Source: Pelagophyceae sp. CCMP2097
Lineage: Eukaryota > Sar > Pelagophyceae
NCBI GenBank assembly: GCA_026770575.1
Contig: MU657171.1
Span: 305,276-338,330, forward strand
DNA length: 33,055 nucleotides
Direction of reading: 5' to 3'
A program made the translations under genes and the position numbers. Below, piece by piece: positions 29,521 through 33,055 of the stretch (positions are counted from its first letter, which is position 1; each line of letters starts with the position of its first letter). Below the pieces are notes generated by a model, which had not been told where the DNA came from, did not search any database, and was given only the letters and a program-made list of their open reading frames with translations.

Positions 29521-30203
29521 ATTAGACAGCTTCACTTTTTTCAAGCTACTTTCAAGCTGACCTCGCACTTTGCATAACGTCGCCTAAAACGCTTTAACGA
29601 GCAAGAACCAAGCCGACTAAGCTATGCGCATCTCCTGCTGACGCCGATGCGCCCAGCGCGCTCAGATCCTTCAGAATCGATGATGGAATTAGACAAGTTC
29701 ACTTTTTTCAAGCTACTTTTCAAGCTACTTTTTCAACATATCTTTTGTCGCTTCAACGTAAGCGCGAAGCGGCGTTAAGGGCGCCTTCCTTCGGCCACCC
29801 AGGTGACATGGCGCGCGGGACGGGGCACGTCGGCCCCGCGACCGGCCCGCGCCTCGACGGAGGCGCGGGCACCATCGTCGCCGCCCCGCCCGCCAGAGGC
29901 CGCGCCCCGCCCCCTCCGCGCGGCGCGCCCGCGCGGCGCGCCCGCGCCGCGCGCCCGCGCCGCGCGCCCGCGCAGGGTTAACGCTCATTTAACGTTCGCT
30001 CAACGCTCATCCAACGAACTCTTTCCGCGCTTTAAAAGCATTTCCGCGCTTTAAAAGCAACTTGAAAGCTGCTTGAAAGTAGCTTGAATTCAAGCTGCGC
30101 TTGAAAGTTAGCAACTTTCAAGCAACTTTACACGCAAATTCAGACTTTGAAAGCAACTTGAAAGTTGCTTGAAAGTTGCTTGAAAAAAGTGAAGCTGTCT
30201 AAT
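29521..30203. mobile_element. Foldback/MITE-like element B (683 bp)
   Basis: A perfect 26-bp terminal inverted repeat begins ATTAGACAGCTTCACTTTTT at 29521 and ends at 30203. Inside each end are tandem motifs around GCTTGAAAG/CTTTCAAGC, and a partial internal copy of the end lies at about 29690-29740. The centre (29800-29980) is extremely GC-rich with tandem GCGCGCCCGCGCC units. There is no transposase. The block 29604-29681 aligns with element A (1133-1210); end architecture and the CTTCACTTTTT core are also shared. Because the ends read ATTA...TAAT, a TA or TTA target duplication cannot be separated from the repeat itself. It sits 90 bp upstream of the glycosyltransferase-like gene. Confidence 0.85.
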
Positions 30204-30292
30204 AGATTGGACTCCTTGGAGAAGACCCCAAACTTAGTTCCGCAACTCGGTCACCGTCTCGCGCAGACGCCTCACCCCCTCGCGCAGACGCG

Positions 30293-31630
30293 ATGTCCTG
30301 GAGTCCCAAGAGGGACAGGCACCTGCAGGGCCGGGCGCGAATTCACGCGCCGTCGCTGGCGCTGGGGTTTGCCATCGCGGTGGTGCTTTCGAGGCTCCTT
30401 ACGCCGACGTGCCCCGCGCCGGCGTCGGCGCGCGTCGCCCCGCTCCTGGCGCCGTTCGTGGCGCCGCAGCAGGCGCCGCCGTTCGCGGCGCCGCTGCAGG
30501 CGCCGCCGCGGGCGCTGCGCGCGGCGGCGGCGCCGCTCCTGGCACCGTTCGTGGCGCCGCAGCACTGGCAGGCGGCACCGTTCGCGGCGCCGCTGCAGGC
30601 GCCATCGCGAGTGGCGCAGACGCTGCTGCGCGCGGCGGCGCCGCTGCCGCTCACGGCGGCGCCCCCGTCGGCGGCGGGACCGCTCATCATGGCATCGGCC
30701 ACGTCGCCCTCGTACATGCGGCGCCAGTTCCGCGCCTTCGTGGGCACGCTGCGGGGCACCGGCTACGCGGGCGCCGTCGCCTTGTTCGTCGTGAAAAAAT
30801 GCGCCGCGTGGGACGACCCGCGCGTCAAGCCGTGGCTCGCGGGACAGGCGGTGGACCTCGTCTTCGTCCCGAGCACCCCCTGCGGCTCCGAGATCTCCTC
30901 CGACAAGGTCTGCGCCGACGACCCGATCTGGGGAAAAGACGCGCCCATGGCCCTGATGCGCTTCCGCTACTACGCGGCGTACCTCGACTCGCACCGCGGC
31001 CAGTTCTCCCACGTGCTCTGGACGGACTTTGTCGACGCCTACTTCCAGCGCGACCCCTTCCTCGACTTCCACGACGACGCCCGGCGCCTTGCCCAGACGG
31101 CCGCGCCCGCCGAGCTCCTCGTCTTCGCGGAGCACGACCGCCTGCCGATTTCGGCGCCCGGCTTCACGCAAGGCTGGGTGGCGGGGTGCTTCGGCAACGA
31201 GGGCCTCGAGCGCATGTACGCCGCCGCGGGCAGGCGCGAGATCCCCGTGCTCTGCTCGTCCAACGTCATGGGCGAGGTCGACGCGGCGCGCGACTACCTC
31301 GACGCATTCCTCGTTCAAGTCGACGAGGCCGCCGCCAACGCGTTGGGCTGCATCCGGCCCCTCGGCATCGACCAGGGCCACCACAACTACCTCATCTACT
31401 CGTCGATGGTCGGCGCAAGCGCGCGGATCCGCGTCGCCGTCGCGCCCTACGACGCCGGGCCCGTCTACACAGCAGGCGTCCTCGCAAAGCTCGGCGTCAA
31501 GATCGACCGCGACGCCGAGGGCTTCGTGCTCCGCTCCGACGGCCACCGCGCCGCGTTGGTGCACCAATTCAACCGCTTCCCCGAGCTCATCGACTTTGTC
31601 GAAGCGCTCACCGCCGCCGTGCCCGACTGA
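30293..31630 (+). CDS. Type II membrane glycosyltransferase-like protein, 445 aa
   Basis: A short basic N-terminus is followed by a single membrane anchor (about residues 21-37), an Ala/Pro-rich stem (40-130) and a globular luminal domain. The domain contains M-R-F-R-Y-Y-A-A-Y-L, then L-W-T-D-F-V-D-A-Y-F-Q-R-D-P-F, a pattern seen in nucleotide-sugar transferases where the acidic pair near F-Q-x-D-P binds metal and sugar nucleotide. D-Q-G-H-H-N and H-Q-F-N-R-F further on also suit such enzymes. Sugar donor and acceptor cannot be told. A Golgi location is inferred from the topology. No intron is needed. Unrelated to neighbours in function as far as can be seen. Foldback element B ends 90 bp upstream and may limit or modify its promoter. 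Confidence 0.7.
   Translation: MSWSPKRDRHLQGRARIHAPSLALGFAIAVVLSRLLTPTCPAPASARVAPLLAPFVAPQQAPPFAAPLQAPPRALRAAAAPLLAPFVAPQHWQAAPFAAPLQAPSRVAQTLLRAAAPLPLTAAPPSAAGPLIMASATSPSYMRRQFRAFVGTLRGTGYAGAVALFVVKKCAAWDDPRVKPWLAGQAVDLVFVPSTPCGSEISSDKVCADDPIWGKDAPMALMRFRYYAAYLDSHRGQFSHVLWTDFVDAYFQRDPFLDFHDDARRLAQTAAPAELLVFAEHDRLPISAPGFTQGWVAGCFGNEGLERMYAAAGRREIPVLCSSNVMGEVDAARDYLDAFLVQVDEAAANALGCIRPLGIDQGHHNYLIYSSMVGASARIRVAVAPYDAGPVYTAGVLAKLGVKIDRDAEGFVLRSDGHRAALVHQFNRFPELIDFVEALTAAVPD
30437..30645 (+). repeat. Tandem duplication in the stem-coding region
   Basis: A unit of about 95-105 bp coding Ala-Pro-Leu-Leu-Ala-Pro-Phe-Val-Ala-Pro-Gln and Pro-Phe-Ala-Ala-Pro-Leu-Gln-Ala-Pro is present twice in frame, from about 30439 and 30535, with small length differences. 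It lengthens the Pro/Ala stem of the glycosyltransferase-like protein. Confidence 0.75.
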
Positions 31631-32230
31631 TCATACAATTGTACATTCTTTGCGGGCTTCAGTCCAAAGTCAACCTCGCACTTCGAAACGCGGGGGGGGG
31701 TGGCTTACGCGACGCGTGTCGTGGAAGAGCAGGGCGTGGACGAGCAATGACAACGAGTCCACCAGAGCTGAAGCAGATTTCCGTCTGAAAAGGGGTGCGC
31801 AGTCGTCCGGTGGGCCGAACGGCGACGACGAGGCATCGAGGCGACGGCGAAGGAGCGCCCCAAGGGCCTTTGACGACCCTTCTTCCACTCATGGACTGAG
31901 TGCTTCCCGGCTTCGTCGACGCGTAGGGCGGCGTCGTCCACGACGGCACTTGAGTCGCAGGGGCGCCTATACGGTCTCGCTATGTCGACCGTAAACGCTG
32001 CTGTAAAGTTCAAGGTCCTCGTGCGCAGGACCGCCAATTTCGCCGCGCTCGCATGGTTTGTAAGGCCTGCGTCGTGCTCTTTCCCCGTTGCGCGCGTTGG
32101 CCGGGTGTTTGCGACGACAGCGCGTCCTCGGTCACTTTGGAATCGAATAATGGCAACTTTTTACATGGTATATAACACAACGAGGTGATTCGAGAATCGA
32201 GGGTTCGCGAGAGGGCCCGGCGCCGCGCCG
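31631..32230. other. Gene-free spacer, 600 bp
   Basis: No gene is supported. It has the second copy of the TTACGCGACGCGT repeat (31695-31732), a G9 run (31691-31699 region), and small frames without recognisable features. It is between the convergent 3' ends of the glycosyltransferase-like and JTB-like genes, an unusually long convergent gap for this window. Confidence 0.5.
31695..31732 (+). repeat. Dispersed repeat copy 2 (TTACGCGACGCGT core)
   Basis: This matches 29133-29170 in the same orientation. It is followed by a local echo (GGCGTGGACGAGCAATGACAA) resembling sequence just after copy 1, so the similarity extends slightly beyond the core. Confidence 0.65.
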
Positions 32231-32845
32231 TCAGATGCACGCCGAGTCGCATTTGGAGTCTGCGCGATCTCGCTTGAACCGCTTGTCGTAGAGGCTCGTG
32301 CTTTGGAGCTTCCGTCGCTGCACCAGATACAAGGACCTACGAACGCGTCGAGGGCGGCGCCACACACGGGCTCGGGGCGTTCGACGGAGGAGGACCGTTT
32401 GACTCAGAGGACAGTTTAGAACGTCGTTCGGCCGTTTGACAAGGGGCGCCGCGTTTTCGCAGGAGGCCGACGAAGAGCATGGAGACTTCGAAGCGGACCA
32501 TCCCCCACGTCTCGTCCTCGGCGGTCATCGCGCATTCGAGGTACGTGACGACTCGCCTGCGTCGCACACAATCGGCCGTTGGTCACCGCGTCTAAGGCGG
32601 GCGCTTCCGCACGCTGAAGCGTCGGCGTCGTCGCAGACGAGCTCCTGGCGCCGGCCGGTGCGCGCGCAGGAGTCGGCGTTTAAGTCGCCTGGGGCGCAGC
32701 GCTCGCAGAGGCCGACAGCGCTGCAGCCGCGCGGCGCGCCGTGCCGCGCCGCCGCCGTGCCCGCCTGCACGCGCCGGGCGCAGGCGAGCAGCGTCAGCGC
32801 CACCAGCGCGCCGTACAGCGTCTTCGTCGACGCGTGGAGGCACAT
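32231..32845 (-). CDS. JTB: JTB-like small type I membrane protein, 144 aa, three exons
   Basis: The protein has a signal peptide (about 1-28, ending V-Q-A), a Cys-rich luminal part with C-x-x-C, C-x-R-T-G-R-R-Q-E-L-V-C and L-E-C, then F-E-V near residue 100 leading into one membrane helix (about 102-115) and a basic tail (V-Q-R-R-K). The Cys spacing, T-G motif, aromatic-F-E before the helix and basic end match the JTB (jumping translocation breakpoint) family, whose role in animals is linked to mitosis and mitochondria but is poorly defined. Exons are 32613-32845, 32461-32556 and 32231-32336. Intron 1 (32557-32612) has a GTGCGG donor. Intron 2 (32337-32460) is GC-AG, chosen because it yields a continuous helix and correct phase. 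No other donor in the interval does so. Confidence 0.75.
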
Positions 32846-32924
32846 TCTCCCGGCGGCGGCGCCGCGAAAATCCCGCGCTCGCTAAAAAAAACTACGTCTT
32901 CCGCGCACGGCCAGCGGTGGGAAT

Positions 32925-33055
32925 TCACTGGAAATTCAAAGTAAGTGAATATTCACGCGAGGTCTCAAATGTTCGGTGGTAGTGAAGTGACGAGTGAATG
33001 ACGTTCACTACGGCTGCAAATCCTGGTGAATGTGAAGTGAATCAGTGAATCAGTG
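32925..33055. repeat. GTGAA/TTCAC-rich repeat at the window end
   Basis: The last 130 bp contain many GTGAA and TTCAC motifs, small palindromes (GTGAATATTCAC) and a final tandem of GTGAATCA. The style resembles the repeated subterminal motifs of elements A and B, so it may be the end of a third element continuing past the window. It is cut by the window edge. Confidence 0.6.

Noticed and set aside
31982..32188. 68-codon plus-strand ORF in the spacer
   Set aside because: No recognisable domain, no partner frame and ordinary length by chance.
1..33055. tRNA, rRNA, CRISPR arrays or riboswitches
   Set aside because: None was seen on reading both strands by eye; a covariance-model search would be the decisive test.

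Overview
The window joins two kinds of DNA. Positions about 171-2860 are AT-rich, intron-free and bacterial in style: the start of an ABC-transporter ATPase gene read leftwards, then a short operon read rightwards with two DUF3299 paralogues around a small exported protein. The rest, from about 2940 to 33055, is very GC-rich, gene-dense and clearly eukaryotic, with small spliceosomal introns. The gene set (CDPK-type kinase, plastid-type FAD4-like desaturase, C2/IQ/p25-alpha giant protein, ESCRT-I VPS37A, JTB) suggests a photosynthetic protist, most likely a compact-genome stramenopile alga such as a pelagophyte. That assignment is inference, because no rRNA or plastid marker is present.

Layout. 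1-170: short tandem repeat and a hairpin. 171-2860: bacterial-type island, itself interrupted by a 602-bp GC-rich foldback element (998-1599) with terminal inverted repeats, a 3-bp target duplication and a surrounding 68-bp tandem duplication. 2940-3781: non-coding, with one doubtful small ORF. 3782-5439 (+): myristoylated calcium-dependent protein kinase. 5511-7856 (-): EF-hand calpain-like protein with the catalytic Cys and His both replaced. 7983-10893 (+): DDX54/Dbp10 DEAD-box helicase. 10950-12129 (-): VPS37A. 12320-13354 (+): FAD4-like lipid desaturase. 13612-15263 (+): patatin-like phospholipase. 15587-17682 (+): long coiled-coil protein. 17827-28926 (-): giant protein of about 3,664 residues with eleven C2-like repeats, IQ motifs, a p25-alpha-like region, a WW-like domain, B-box-like zinc fingers and a YDQ-rich tail. 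29521-30203: second foldback element, related to the one in the bacterial island. 30293-31630 (+): type II membrane glycosyltransferase-like protein. 32231-32845 (-): JTB-like small membrane protein. 32925-33055: GTGAA-rich repeat.

Fourteen introns can be placed, most with reading phase conserved across the junction. Eight have donors beginning GTGCG, and two are GC-AG. Genes mostly alternate in orientation: compact divergent pairs share 126-190 bp and convergent ends lie 56-144 bp apart. Calcium is a recurring theme (CDPK, EF-hand calpain-like protein, C2/IQ giant), but the genes do not form a demonstrable pathway.

The most important observation is that the element in the bacterial-type island shares an internal block (about 81% identity over 78 bp by eye) and its end structure with the element in the algal part. 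If the assembly is correct, the bacterial DNA has resided in the algal genome long enough to be hit by a local transposon. The other strong candidate for novelty is the giant C2-IQ-p25alpha-WW-Bbox protein encoded almost wholly by one 10.8-kb exon.
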